Part shown: positions 19,602 to 27,915 of the stretch, one piece after another
How positions within the stretch are numbered: the stretch's first letter is position 1
Layout of the letters: every line of letters starts with the position of its first letter
Origin: Bacteroidota bacterium
GTDB taxonomy: Bacteria > Bacteroidota > Ignavibacteria > Palsa-1295
NCBI GenBank assembly: GCA_030706745.1
Contig: JAUZNX010000005.1
Location: 62,001 to 126,000, forward strand
DNA length: 64,000 nt
Direction: 5' to 3'
The notes under the pieces: model-generated
Told to the model about the DNA's origin: nothing
Database searches by the model: none
The model's input: only the letters and a program-made list of their open reading frames with translations
Made by a program: the position numbers and the translations under genes

Positions 19602-19773
19602 GCGCGGGCCACAACAGGCTTAAGTCCTGCTTTGTTTATACATCGAGGCATGAATCCCAGTCCTTTCATCCCATAAATCCCAGTCGGATTTTGTTTTTTG
19701 AATTTCATATTCATAATCGCTGCCGAAATTGAACTAATTTCGCCAATTGCTCCGATTCCGTTCATGAATGAAT

Positions 19774-19939
19774 TCTCTCTTTTGAGTTGTCATTTAATGA
19801 ATGACCAGCCCGCACTCGAAGATCGTATCTCTCCTTTTTCAATGAGCAAATAGGTGCTCCTATAGAGCAGAATCAATATACGACGCCGAAACCGCGAATG
19901 CAAGAAAAATCTTTGCGCGGCAGAAGAATTCATGGAAGC
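19774..19939. repeat. Dispersed repeat, copy 2 (pairs with 13511-13717)
   Basis: It shares the identical 28-base left block and the right block with copy 1; the internal spacer is 46 bases here and 89 in copy 1. It begins 6 bases after the stop codon of the 19946 cargo gene. Confidence 0.7.
19874..19903 (-). promoter_or_regulatory. Promoter candidate for acpS inside dispersed repeat copy 2
   Basis: On the minus strand TTG (19903-19901) lies 20 nt before TATATTG (19880-19874), and the direction is toward acpS. Spacing and sequence are conserved with repeat copy 1. Confidence 0.42.
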
Positions 19940-19945
19940 CCTAAT

Positions 19946-21202
19946 TTAGCGTGCGATTTCGACTTTCGAAGACTCCGCGCCCAAGCGGACGAAATACATT
20001 CCGGCCTCCAGTTGGGAAACATCCAGCGTCGCGCCCGAAGTATCCATTGTGGCGTGTGTGCGTTCGCGGCCAAGGAGATCGTAGAGATGCACCATCCCCG
20101 ATGCGCCACCCATAACATGCAGCTCACCCGCAGCCGGATTCGGGAACACGTGAAGGCCGCTGACCGAATTTGCAGACGCGCACACCGCAACACCCGCCTC
20201 CGGCCAATCCTCTTCCCAAAGGCTGCCGTAGTTATCACCTCCAGCGTTCAAAGCGGCAAGTGTTCTCCCTCTTCCACTGAAGAGTAGGTCACCCGATGGG
20301 CCACCATCGAAGTTCCATGTAATGCCCTCGTCTGTGGAGACGTATAAACCAGTATCGGACTGAATGTAAAGTCTGGATAAATCGCCTGCAATATAGCTTG
20401 CGAACATTGGACCGATGCGATTGAACTGAGAATCCTGAAATGGGCCAAAATCTTTTAGAAGCCTCCACGTCTGGCCGTAATCATCGCTTCGGTAAATCTG
20501 TTGACCAGCATTCGCGAAGCAAATCGGTGTTCTGGCAATAGCAAGCGGCCGCCAACATCCAAACCGAGCGTCAGTTATGGACCAAGTGATTCCCGCATCG
20601 GTGGTGCGAAGTATTCCATTCGGCGAATCTTGTGAGGTGTCGATGTTATAAGCGGATAAAATCCCCATCGAATCCGAAGAAAAAGAAAAATAGCCGGTTT
20701 GAAGAGTGTCAACACTCTTCCAGGTATCGCCCAGATCGGTGGAGACGCGCAAACTATCACCCTGACTAAGTAACAATCTTTTGGTCGCTGCACAATAATA
20801 CATTCCCCACAGAGAACCTTCGGATCTTACTGATCCGGAAAGCAACTTCCAGGAAGCCCCGCCGTCTTCAGTTCTATAGACCTCGCTGTTAATGCTCAAA
20901 TAAGTAAACCAACCGATCAAACTATCTTTGAAGACAATATCTGTGATGCCGCCCGACCCATACCCAAAAGCATGAGACCACGATATTTTCCAGGTGGCTC
21001 CGCCATCCGTTGTTTTCCATAACTCGGGTGTGGTCCCTAAGTATCCGGTTCCCGATGAGCCGAGTTGATTCAAAAAGTAGATACAACTGACCGCTTCCTT
21101 TTGACCATCGATACTGTTGACAAAGTCGTTGATCTTGCGCCACTGCGCGCAGGCTATATTCACGAAGAGCGTCATAAGCAATGCTATACCAAGCTTAATC
21201 AT
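19946..21202 (-). CDS. Secreted YCF48/sortilin-like beta-propeller with T9SS domain
   Basis: A 418-residue exported protein with signal peptide MIKLGIALLMTLFVNIACAQ. The body has at least five Asp-box-type blade motifs: KTTDGGATWK, RTEDGGASWK, STDLGDTWK, RTTDAGITW, RSDDYGQTWR and STDEGITWN. This repeat is typical of YCF48/BNR propellers. The last 75 residues (VFPNPAAGELHV ... GMYFVRLG) form a T9SS sorting-like domain. Most likely it is displayed on the cell surface; ligand unknown. No enzyme active site is seen. Confidence 0.85.
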   Translation of the reverse strand: MIKLGIALLMTLFVNIACAQWRKINDFVNSIDGQKEAVSCIYFLNQLGSSGTGYLGTTPELWKTTDGGATWKISWSHAFGYGSGGITDIVFKDSLIGWFTYLSINSEVYRTEDGGASWKLLSGSVRSEGSLWGMYYCAATKRLLLSQGDSLRVSTDLGDTWKSVDTLQTGYFSFSSDSMGILSAYNIDTSQDSPNGILRTTDAGITWSITDARFGCWRPLAIARTPICFANAGQQIYRSDDYGQTWRLLKDFGPFQDSQFNRIGPMFASYIAGDLSRLYIQSDTGLYVSTDEGITWNFDGGPSGDLLFSGRGRTLAALNAGGDNYGSLWEEDWPEAGVAVCASANSVSGLHVFPNPAAGELHVMGGASGMVHLYDLLGRERTHATMDTSGATLDVSQLEAGMYFVRLGAESSKVEIAR

Positions 21203-21216
21203 ATCGCATTCCTAAC

Positions 21217-21248
21217 CTGTAGAGACGCGCCTTGACGCGTCTCTACAG
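21217..21248. repeat. Perfect GTAGAGACGCG palindrome
   Basis: CTGTAGAGACGCG (21217-21229) and CGCGTCTCTACAG (21236-21248) form 13-bp perfect arms around a 6-base loop. It lies between two co-directional cargo genes and may act as a terminator. From memory, very similar palindromes are dispersed in unrelated bacterial genomes, which suggests a mobile or REP-like origin. Confidence 0.7.
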
Positions 21249-21260
21249 CGCGTGAGTTAG

Positions 21261-24200
21261 TTAATAGACGACGTATCCTAATGTTCCAGAGTAGCTTCCG
21301 ACAGTCACCACTATATAATACGTGCCGGAGACTAATGGGGAATTGATTGGAAGACGGTCCCATACCTGAGCGTCCGACGTAAACGTCGAGGCAGAGCCGA
21401 CGGAATAGCCAAGATAATCGTAGACCTGAGCCGAGATCGTCGAACCACTCGCGCAGTAATGCACGAGGATTGAGACGTCGTTCTCACTCGGGTACGATGG
21501 GTTCGCATACGGACCATCGACAGCGAAGCACGTGTCCGGCGGCGGCAAAATACCGCCTCCAGTCGCAATCGCTATCGTTGTGTCGCCCCAACTGGGATAC
21601 GTATCGAGCATGGTCTCCCGCTCGAAACCGACCAGCGAATCGTAGTCTGGAATGCCGGTCAATTGACCGCGAACACGGAGCATGACTGTGTCGGCGGCAT
21701 CGCTACTGTGCGCGATATGCACAGTGCGAGGCCAGATGTAAACGCTGTCATACGGATCGTATCTGAGTTGTTCGACAGTATCGATGTGCCCGTTCTGATG
21801 AACGAGTTCGACGGTGTACTTCATTGATACTACCGGCGAGATGAAGCATGAATCGGTCCGTTGTATTGTATCGGTCGTGAATGTACTCGGTACGGTATCA
21901 AACACCAGCACCGAGTCACCGAGTGTGTCATAAGCCACGGACGTGTCAATATTGAAATAAAGCGTGCCGGCTTGCGGAAATAGCATGAGCCGATCGTATT
22001 TGATCTCGGCACTCACCGGCCAGTTGAACCACTCGGTCGCGAATATCGAATCGCGGATCGCATCGTGCGATGCAAATGTGGAATCGGGAATGCCGTTGTG
22101 CAGCATCACCTCTCGGATCGGAATACCGAACACGGTGTCCTCGACCCAGACCTTCCCCCACTTGAACGTAACCATTGATGAATCTTTCACGCGGGTCTCA
22201 GATCTATAGAACTCAACGCCAAGCGCGGTATCGAACGTGCCCAACTTAAAGGCTCCGACATCGGGGATAGGATTGCATAGTGTCGGTTGGGGCAAGCCAC
22301 TCGTGACCGCGTTACCGATGCCATAGCTCAGTCCACGGGCATAGGGGTTACCGTCTCGATCCTTCAGGGTATTGCCTAGAAGCTGCGAGCCATAAGGCGG
22401 GGGTGCAGTCGGCCATTGCGGCCCATTATTATAGATCCCGAATGACCTCTGAGAATTCGCACCCGAATATCCGCTCGGATATGGACTGCCCCATCCTGCC
22501 GGATCGGGATTATCATTCGCATACCACTGGCCGAGCCACCATGCGCCTTGTGTCTGTTGCCAGAACCGCCGCTCGTGTAAAGCATTTGGCGTCGTCTGCG
22601 TCACGAGGCATCCGTTGGTCTTAATCATGTTCTGTTGCCAGAAGAGTAGCTCCGCAGCGCCAGGATCATACACGGAGCTATTATGTGGCGCATCCGGCGT
22701 CTTCGGAAACGCTGTGACGCTTGGATTACGGAGCCATGTCCAAAGAGGAGCATTACCGGGACCGGTAAATACGTTCTGAGCGGAACCTGAAATCACATCT
22801 TGCATAGTCGGCCATGTTCCATTATTTTGGGTCTGCCGAATACGAATGGATGTATAGGTATTGAGCAATGCCGAGGGACATTCTACGAGCCGCCCGCCAC
22901 CGACTGCGGCCTGAAGCGAGACTACGGGGACAAGACCGAAGGGACCCTCCAAATGCTCCCAGGCAGCAATTCTTTGCCCCGTGCTTGTGATTGTAATGGA
23001 TGGGTCGCGATCGAACGCATTCTGTACCGGGTATGCAGTTCCTAAGTGGATACCGCTGATTGTCACGATTTTGGGCGGTACCGGCGCACCGACCGAAATG
23101 AGGGGTGGGTTGCATGGATTCGCAGGGACCTGTATGTTGCTTGCCTGCCCGAGGCCCGCTAACTCGCCAAGCGTACTGCTTGCCACTGTGTTATACCATG
23201 CCGTCAGGTTCCATACACCCACGTTTGGCATTAAGCCGTCGCCAGTGAAGACAACGTCCTGCGATGCCATAGTCGGTGCCGAGGTAGGATGGAGATCGCT
23301 TTTCGCACCATCCCGGAGTCCGTAGCCATTGCTCTCGTTCGATGTAACACTGATGAAGCTTCCATTTAATGAACCTCCTGCGGCTTCGAGACGAGGTGGG
23401 TACCGGGGCAGGACTCCCGGACACGCGTCATCCACAAGCTTGCTGACTTCAGCGGTCCATGTCCCGACATGCGGACCCCAGTTTTCATTCGCTACCCAGC
23501 CGCTGGCGCTCTGCGGCCCGCGAAGATAGGTCACCGATTGGAGAAGTTCGGCATGGGCGAAGGTCACGACCCACCCGATGAGATACCGGTTGCTTGTACC
23601 CGTCACGGCCGCGGTAAGCGGAGCTACCACGGGTGCGAATGATCCATACTCCGCTAAGGTCGTAACTGCAATCGAATCTACCGGAGACCAATCGCCAATA
23701 TCACCGGATGCACAAGGAGATTCCTTCACCCTAATATAGAGAATCGCTTGGTTGTTGAGATATCCAGTGGCCGTCGGAGGTTGTGCGGCCCAAACCACTG
23801 CTACTGCCCGTTGGTCGTTCGGATCGCTGCTCCGTTGATAAACCGCAATGCAAGGCGCGGTGCCATTTGACGCTTTGCGAGAGAATGGGAAAGTAGTATT
23901 TGTAAAGGTGTCGAAATCGTGATAATCCAGTTGGATAGGCCCGGTCCAGTCTTTGGTAATTTCGTTTTGCTCACTGTACCAAATCGCGTGATCCTTGTTA
24001 ACGGTAGGGCTGTGTGTCAACTCGCCAGTACCAACCATGTGAGGGGTATTACCGGTCATGACAATCTTTCGCTGGTTACTAAATCCGAGATCGCCAATCA
24101 AGGCGTTCGTGCTAGGTCCGGTATTGCTAACCCTGGTTGCGTAGATTTCCATATCCGTTGCGCTGGTATTGTATTCCGTCCAGACAGCATGCGCGACCAG

Positions 24201-25562
24201 CAGGATTGGATTCCAAACGATCCCGACGTAATCGAAAACAGTGGTCTTATAGGCGATGCTTATTCCGGGGTATGCTGTCAACGCGTTCCGAGGGCCAGTC
24301 GGACCACTTTCGTAGATCACCGCGCATGGAAGATGCGTTGCGCCCGAATGTTGGGCGGAGTAATATAGCAGGAAGACTCCCCCGATTCCGTCGGGTGCAA
24401 GCTCCGGCTCGTATTGAAAATCCCAAGCGTATGTGTTGCCGTCAGAGGGATAAGCTGTGGCTGGTTTAGAAGGATCGGTCTCTACATTGAGAGGAGTGCT
24501 CCAGCTTGTGAGCGCTAGCGACGCGGAAGTCAGCTTGAGGACCGACGGCGGTGGTGTCGTCCCGCTCCCTTGCTCGGTATAGGCAACGAATGCGGACTCG
24601 GTCCCGCTACACCCATGTTGAGAGATAGTAAGAGCGGGGTAGTCATGATAGTTAAGAGTGATACTCGGTTCGATCGATGTGCCCGTGCCCACCGCATGGG
24701 CACCCCACGTCGATCCTCCGTCTGTCGATTTGGAGATTATGAGATCACGCAAGGTGCTACCGATATAGACCTTCCGCCACAGCACATAGACGTTGGACTC
24801 CGCATCGATCCCGATATCGCATGCTTCGACATTGTAGCAGGCGGATGTGCATGGATATGGACTCTCGGCAATCTGCACCTCGGTTCCGGCGGCGTGCGAA
24901 GTGCTCACCGTCTTAACATAGACGAAGGTCTGATTCGTCGTTCTGTCGGAGTCCCTCCACACCACATACGCAGTGTTCCTTAAAGTGCTACCATTGTTGT
25001 TGTTATCCGTGGCGATTATTGGTCGTGATGTTTTTTGGGATCCGTCCGATTGCAGTGAAAGTGTTGTCGATTCCCAACTGTTGCCATTGTTGGAAGAAAA
25101 AGCTACGAGAACATTGTCAACCGTAGTACCAGTGTAAGTCCGGTATGCGGCCACCAGCTCCGGTTTGTTACTCCCGTCCAGTCGATACGCGATCTTTTGA
25201 TCTTCAATTTCATCAGCAGCTGGATATGAATTTGGCAGAGCAGCTTGGTCGCCGCTCCATGTCATTCCTCCGTTCGTGCTAACGCTTGAGGTGACCGTTC
25301 CCGTGCTAGCTCCTCCGGTACCTTCCAAAATATAGGCGGCGGCGATGGTCTCGCCGTCATCATGGGTTGTTAAATCCTTCCATACACGGACTGCGACGGC
25401 CGGCTCCCGTTTAACGCCAGTGCCATTAGTACTGACCTGATTTTTCAGTTGTGCATTTGCTGCGGGAGGAAGAAGTACAAGAACGAGGATCGCAGTGCTT
25501 AGAAATCGGAATTGCTTTGAACAGAGTACAGTGTGTACTCGTGTCAAGTGAAGTGTTTTCAT
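21261..25562 (-). CDS. Giant secreted sialidase-like repeat protein (1433 aa)
   Basis: An exported protein; I chose the ATG at 25562 because it starts a standard signal peptide (hydrophobic STAILVLVLLPPAANAQ). The in-frame start at 25733 would bury that signal. The first 450 residues contain Asp-box motifs of the sialidase/BNR type (STNGGMTWSG, SSNNGNSWES, SKSTDGGSTWG), so a beta-propeller is likely, without visible catalytic residues. The middle is unassigned. The C-terminus (SAQVYDYLGYSVGS ... SGTYYIVVTVG) resembles a degenerate T9SS sorting domain without a clear PNP motif. It is followed by the cargo gene at 19946 on the same strand. Function unknown, probably surface-exposed. Confidence 0.8.
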   Translation of the reverse strand: MKTLHLTRVHTVLCSKQFRFLSTAILVLVLLPPAANAQLKNQVSTNGTGVKREPAVAVRVWKDLTTHDDGETIAAAYILEGTGGASTGTVTSSVSTNGGMTWSGDQAALPNSYPAADEIEDQKIAYRLDGSNKPELVAAYRTYTGTTVDNVLVAFSSNNGNSWESTTLSLQSDGSQKTSRPIIATDNNNNGSTLRNTAYVVWRDSDRTTNQTFVYVKTVSTSHAAGTEVQIAESPYPCTSACYNVEACDIGIDAESNVYVLWRKVYIGSTLRDLIISKSTDGGSTWGAHAVGTGTSIEPSITLNYHDYPALTISQHGCSGTESAFVAYTEQGSGTTPPPSVLKLTSASLALTSWSTPLNVETDPSKPATAYPSDGNTYAWDFQYEPELAPDGIGGVFLLYYSAQHSGATHLPCAVIYESGPTGPRNALTAYPGISIAYKTTVFDYVGIVWNPILLVAHAVWTEYNTSATDMEIYATRVSNTGPSTNALIGDLGFSNQRKIVMTGNTPHMVGTGELTHSPTVNKDHAIWYSEQNEITKDWTGPIQLDYHDFDTFTNTTFPFSRKASNGTAPCIAVYQRSSDPNDQRAVAVVWAAQPPTATGYLNNQAILYIRVKESPCASGDIGDWSPVDSIAVTTLAEYGSFAPVVAPLTAAVTGTSNRYLIGWVVTFAHAELLQSVTYLRGPQSASGWVANENWGPHVGTWTAEVSKLVDDACPGVLPRYPPRLEAAGGSLNGSFISVTSNESNGYGLRDGAKSDLHPTSAPTMASQDVVFTGDGLMPNVGVWNLTAWYNTVASSTLGELAGLGQASNIQVPANPCNPPLISVGAPVPPKIVTISGIHLGTAYPVQNAFDRDPSITITSTGQRIAAWEHLEGPFGLVPVVSLQAAVGGGRLVECPSALLNTYTSIRIRQTQNNGTWPTMQDVISGSAQNVFTGPGNAPLWTWLRNPSVTAFPKTPDAPHNSSVYDPGAAELLFWQQNMIKTNGCLVTQTTPNALHERRFWQQTQGAWWLGQWYANDNPDPAGWGSPYPSGYSGANSQRSFGIYNNGPQWPTAPPPYGSQLLGNTLKDRDGNPYARGLSYGIGNAVTSGLPQPTLCNPIPDVGAFKLGTFDTALGVEFYRSETRVKDSSMVTFKWGKVWVEDTVFGIPIREVMLHNGIPDSTFASHDAIRDSIFATEWFNWPVSAEIKYDRLMLFPQAGTLYFNIDTSVAYDTLGDSVLVFDTVPSTFTTDTIQRTDSCFISPVVSMKYTVELVHQNGHIDTVEQLRYDPYDSVYIWPRTVHIAHSSDAADTVMLRVRGQLTGIPDYDSLVGFERETMLDTYPSWGDTTIAIATGGGILPPPDTCFAVDGPYANPSYPSENDVSILVHYCASGSTISAQVYDYLGYSVGSASTFTSDAQVWDRLPINSPLVSGTYYIVVTVGSYSGTLGYVVY

Positions 25563-25719
25563 ACTTCGTTGAATTGTTAACAACGTGGAGATTGTGCCGG
25601 GTGACCGAATGTTTGCCCGGTGTTTATGGGAGCGCCTTGAGAGGATCGTCGCCTCGGTATGGGGACCGGCGTGGCGGTTCGGACGGTGTGCTTCCGAGAA
25701 ATTGGGATTCTTTCCTGCA

Positions 25720-25727
25720 CAAAGATA
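25720..25727 (-). promoter_or_regulatory. -7 promoter element candidate for the sialidase-like gene
   Basis: TATCTTTG on the minus strand matches the Bacteroidota -7 consensus TAnnTTTG exactly. It lies about 160 nt upstream of the 25562 start, in the gap between two divergent genes. A TTTG occurs 23 nt further upstream, which is longer than usual. Confidence 0.4.
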
Positions 25728-25853
25728 CGACAATAGTTCGAGGAGGGGTCCAAATCGGGAACAGGCTCCGTTATGTTTTTTTCACCGGCTTCCTCGCTCA
25801 TCCATGCCCGGTCGTGGCAATGGTTATGGCCCGTCCTGGGTTCTGAATAGACG

Positions 25854-27119
25854 ATGTTAAAAACGGTCATCCTTTCGCTTCTTCTTGTCGCCGCCACTGT
25901 AACGAGTGTTTTGGCGCAGTCCAAGATCTTCATTCCGATGGATCTGGACCAGAACGACCACCTGAAAGCCTACGGCATTACATTCTGGGCGCTGACGCAC
26001 GGCATGTCGGTCGATTGGCTGTTGAACTATCGCGGCGGCAGCTTCATGGCCGATGCCTCGGACTTGCTCTCGGCCGAGTGCCGAATTCGTGGCGTGACAT
26101 TCGAGACGCTCGATGCCAACGCGGCGGCATCGATCTATAACTTAGTGCAATCGGCGGATAAGAACATGGATGTGGTGAAGCTGGAAAAGGCGCCGAAGAT
26201 CGCGGTGTATCTGCCACCGACGTTCAATCCCTGGGACGATGCTGTGACGCTTGCGCTGGAATACGCCGAGGTGCCCTACGAGCGGATTTGGGATGACGAA
26301 GTGCTCGCCGGGAAGCTAAAGCAATATGACTGGTTGCACTTGCACCATGAGGACTTCACGGGTCAATATGGTAAATTCTACGGCAGTTATAGCGGCGCTC
26401 CATGGTATCAGGCGCAAGTGCGCATGCTGGAGACCGAAGCGAAAAAGCTTGGGTATTCCAAAGTGAGTGATGAAAAGAAAGCCGTGGCCCAGAAGATCAA
26501 GGAATTTGTCGGCAATGGTGGATACATGTTCGCGATGTGCTCGGCCACCGACACATACGACATTGCATTAGCGGCAGAGAACGACGACATTTGCGACGCC
26601 ACGTTCGATGGCGATCCGGTGGACCCGAATTGTCAGCAGAAGCTGGATTATTCTAAGACATTCGCATTCGAAAATTTCAAGGTCGATCCCAATCCGTTTG
26701 TCTATTCCTTCAGTGATATCGACGTGCAGCCGCAGGATGTCGGCAGCAAAGAGAGCGACTACTTTACGCTGTTCGATTTTTCGGCGAAGTACGATCCCGT
26801 GCCGACGATGCTCACGCAGGACCATACGAATGTGATCAAGGGCTTTATGGGTCAGACGACGGCATTCCACAAGCGCTTCATCAAGAAGAGCGTAACGATC
26901 TTGGGTGAGCGCGAGGGGACCGATCAGGTGAAGTATCTTTTTTCAACTTATGGTCGTGGCTTCTTCACGTTTTATGCCGGTCACGATCCTGAGGACTACC
27001 AGCACCAGGTCGGCGATCCGGCGACGGATTTGAAGCTACACAAGAATTCACCGGGTTATCGGTTGATACTCAATAACGTGCTTTTCCCGGCGGCGAAAAA
27101 GAAGAAGCTCAAAACGTAA
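25854..27119 (+). CDS. Periplasmic protein of the family named 'asparagine synthetase B' in Bacteroidota
   Basis: A 421-residue exported protein with signal peptide MLKTVILSLLLVAATVTSVLAQ. It matches from memory a conserved Bacteroidota family with blocks KIFIPMD-x-DQNDHLKAYGITFW, VDWLLNYRGGSF, KAPKIAVYLPP, YDWLHLHHEDFTGQYGKFYG, FAMCSATDTYDIALAA and TFAFENF. Public names call it asparagine synthetase B, but it has neither the N-terminal Cys glutaminase domain nor the AMP-forming synthetase loop, so that name is almost certainly wrong. The MCSATD and HHEDF blocks suggest a glutamine-amidotransferase-like or other enzyme-derived fold. Role unknown. The gene is single, divergent from the sialidase-like gene. 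Confidence 0.85.
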   Translation: MLKTVILSLLLVAATVTSVLAQSKIFIPMDLDQNDHLKAYGITFWALTHGMSVDWLLNYRGGSFMADASDLLSAECRIRGVTFETLDANAAASIYNLVQSADKNMDVVKLEKAPKIAVYLPPTFNPWDDAVTLALEYAEVPYERIWDDEVLAGKLKQYDWLHLHHEDFTGQYGKFYGSYSGAPWYQAQVRMLETEAKKLGYSKVSDEKKAVAQKIKEFVGNGGYMFAMCSATDTYDIALAAENDDICDATFDGDPVDPNCQQKLDYSKTFAFENFKVDPNPFVYSFSDIDVQPQDVGSKESDYFTLFDFSAKYDPVPTMLTQDHTNVIKGFMGQTTAFHKRFIKKSVTILGEREGTDQVKYLFSTYGRGFFTFYAGHDPEDYQHQVGDPATDLKLHKNSPGYRLILNNVLFPAAKKKKLKT

Positions 27120-27187
27120 CGCGTGATGCATAACGAGTAACGCGTGGAGTTACTCATTATGCATTACGTTTCGCGTTACTCGTTACG
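27115..27187. repeat. Long word-built inverted repeat between convergent genes
   Basis: The left arm (GTAACGCG, ATGCATAACGAGTAAC) pairs with the right arm (GTTACTCATTATGCAT, CGCGTTAC) over about 25 bases with one small bulge. It overlaps the stop codon of the 25854 gene and almost reaches the stop of the zinc-finger gene. It can serve both convergent transcripts as a terminator. Confidence 0.65.
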
Positions 27188-27368
27188 AAAGGGGTGAGGT
27201 CGGCATACCCGCCGCCCCAATGTCTCGGTGAATGGTCTGCTGGTCTTCCTCTTCGGTTCTGGCGATTCGAGCATGCTCATGCTTATGTCGCTCGAGATCG
27301 GTGATGGAATCGTACTCGGCTCCGCAAATATCGCATTGAAATTCGGCTGTCTCGGTTTGTTGTGCCAT
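27183..27368 (-). CDS. C2H2 zinc-finger miniprotein (61 aa)
   Basis: A small protein starting MAQQTETAEF, with the start chosen at the ATG 8 nt after a GAGGG ribosome binding site. It contains one canonical C2H2 finger: F-Q-C-x2-C-x12-H-x3-H (CDIC ... HKHEH), including the aromatic and hydrophobic positions expected in the core. The tail is acidic (EEEDQQ) and then disordered. The frame upstream of the ATG stays open only across the rpsT gene and is not coding. C2H2 fingers of the eukaryotic spacing are rare in bacteria. It is divergent from rpsT with a 115-bp gap. DNA, RNA or protein binding cannot be told apart. Confidence 0.65.
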   Translation of the reverse strand: MAQQTETAEFQCDICGAEYDSITDLERHKHEHARIARTEEEDQQTIHRDIGAAGMPTSPLS

Positions 27369-27483
27369 GCTTTCCCTCGCTGCCAGAACCATGCCGCGCC
27401 AGCCTCGGCCTACGGTTCTGCGAACTAAGCCGCGTTCGGGGGCGTTTGGCGGCTCCAATTCCATAGATTTATTAGATTTTTTA

Positions 27484-27738
27484 ATGGCACAACATAAAGG
27501 AGCCGAGCGCCGCGAGCGCCTCTCACAGAAACGCAAAGTCGCGAATAAAGGCCAGAAGGTCGCTTTGCGCAAGATGGTCAAGGAGCTGGATGCCAGCGCT
27601 ACCAAGTCGCCGGAGGCTGTCAAGGCACTTCAGAGCCGACTCGATAAACTTGCCTCGAAGGGGCTTGTCCATAAGAACTTCGCCGCAAACAAGAAGTCGA
27701 AGCTCGCAAAATCGCTGAAGAAGGCGAGCGCGGCATAA
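27484..27738 (+). CDS. rpsT: 30S ribosomal protein S20
   Basis: An 84-residue basic protein matching bS20: MAQHKGAERRERLSQKRKVANKGQKVALRK at the start and a C-terminal helix with HKNFAANKKSKLAKSLKKA. It binds 16S rRNA in the body of the small subunit. The ATG at 27484 gives the normal length; an in-frame extension to 27367 would cross the divergent promoter region. An AT-rich stretch (ATAGATTTATTAGATTTTTTA) lies directly upstream and probably carries the promoter. The zinc-finger miniprotein is divergent. Confidence 0.93.
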   Translation: MAQHKGAERRERLSQKRKVANKGQKVALRKMVKELDASATKSPEAVKALQSRLDKLASKGLVHKNFAANKKSKLAKSLKKASAA

Positions 27739-27915
27739 CCGAAATTCGTTTGGACGCGCGCCCCGCGTCCTCTGATTGTGTTGTTGGATGGCCTGGGATA
27801 AAGTCCGCACATTCGCTCGGTCTCTCACCAAGGTAGAGGACAACTACGTTTAAGCCCGCAAGCAACAAGCGGTAAGTGAGCGAAATTTTCTAGTGGCGAG
27901 GCAATGGTTGCCCGT

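Larger units (their letters stand above)
19602..19945. other. Intergenic leader of acpS with dispersed repeat copy 2
   Basis: This gap of about 340 bases lies between acpS and the YCF48-like cargo gene. It holds the second copy of the dispersed repeat (19774-19939) and an AT-rich stretch next to acpS. No coding frame is supported. Confidence 0.5.
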
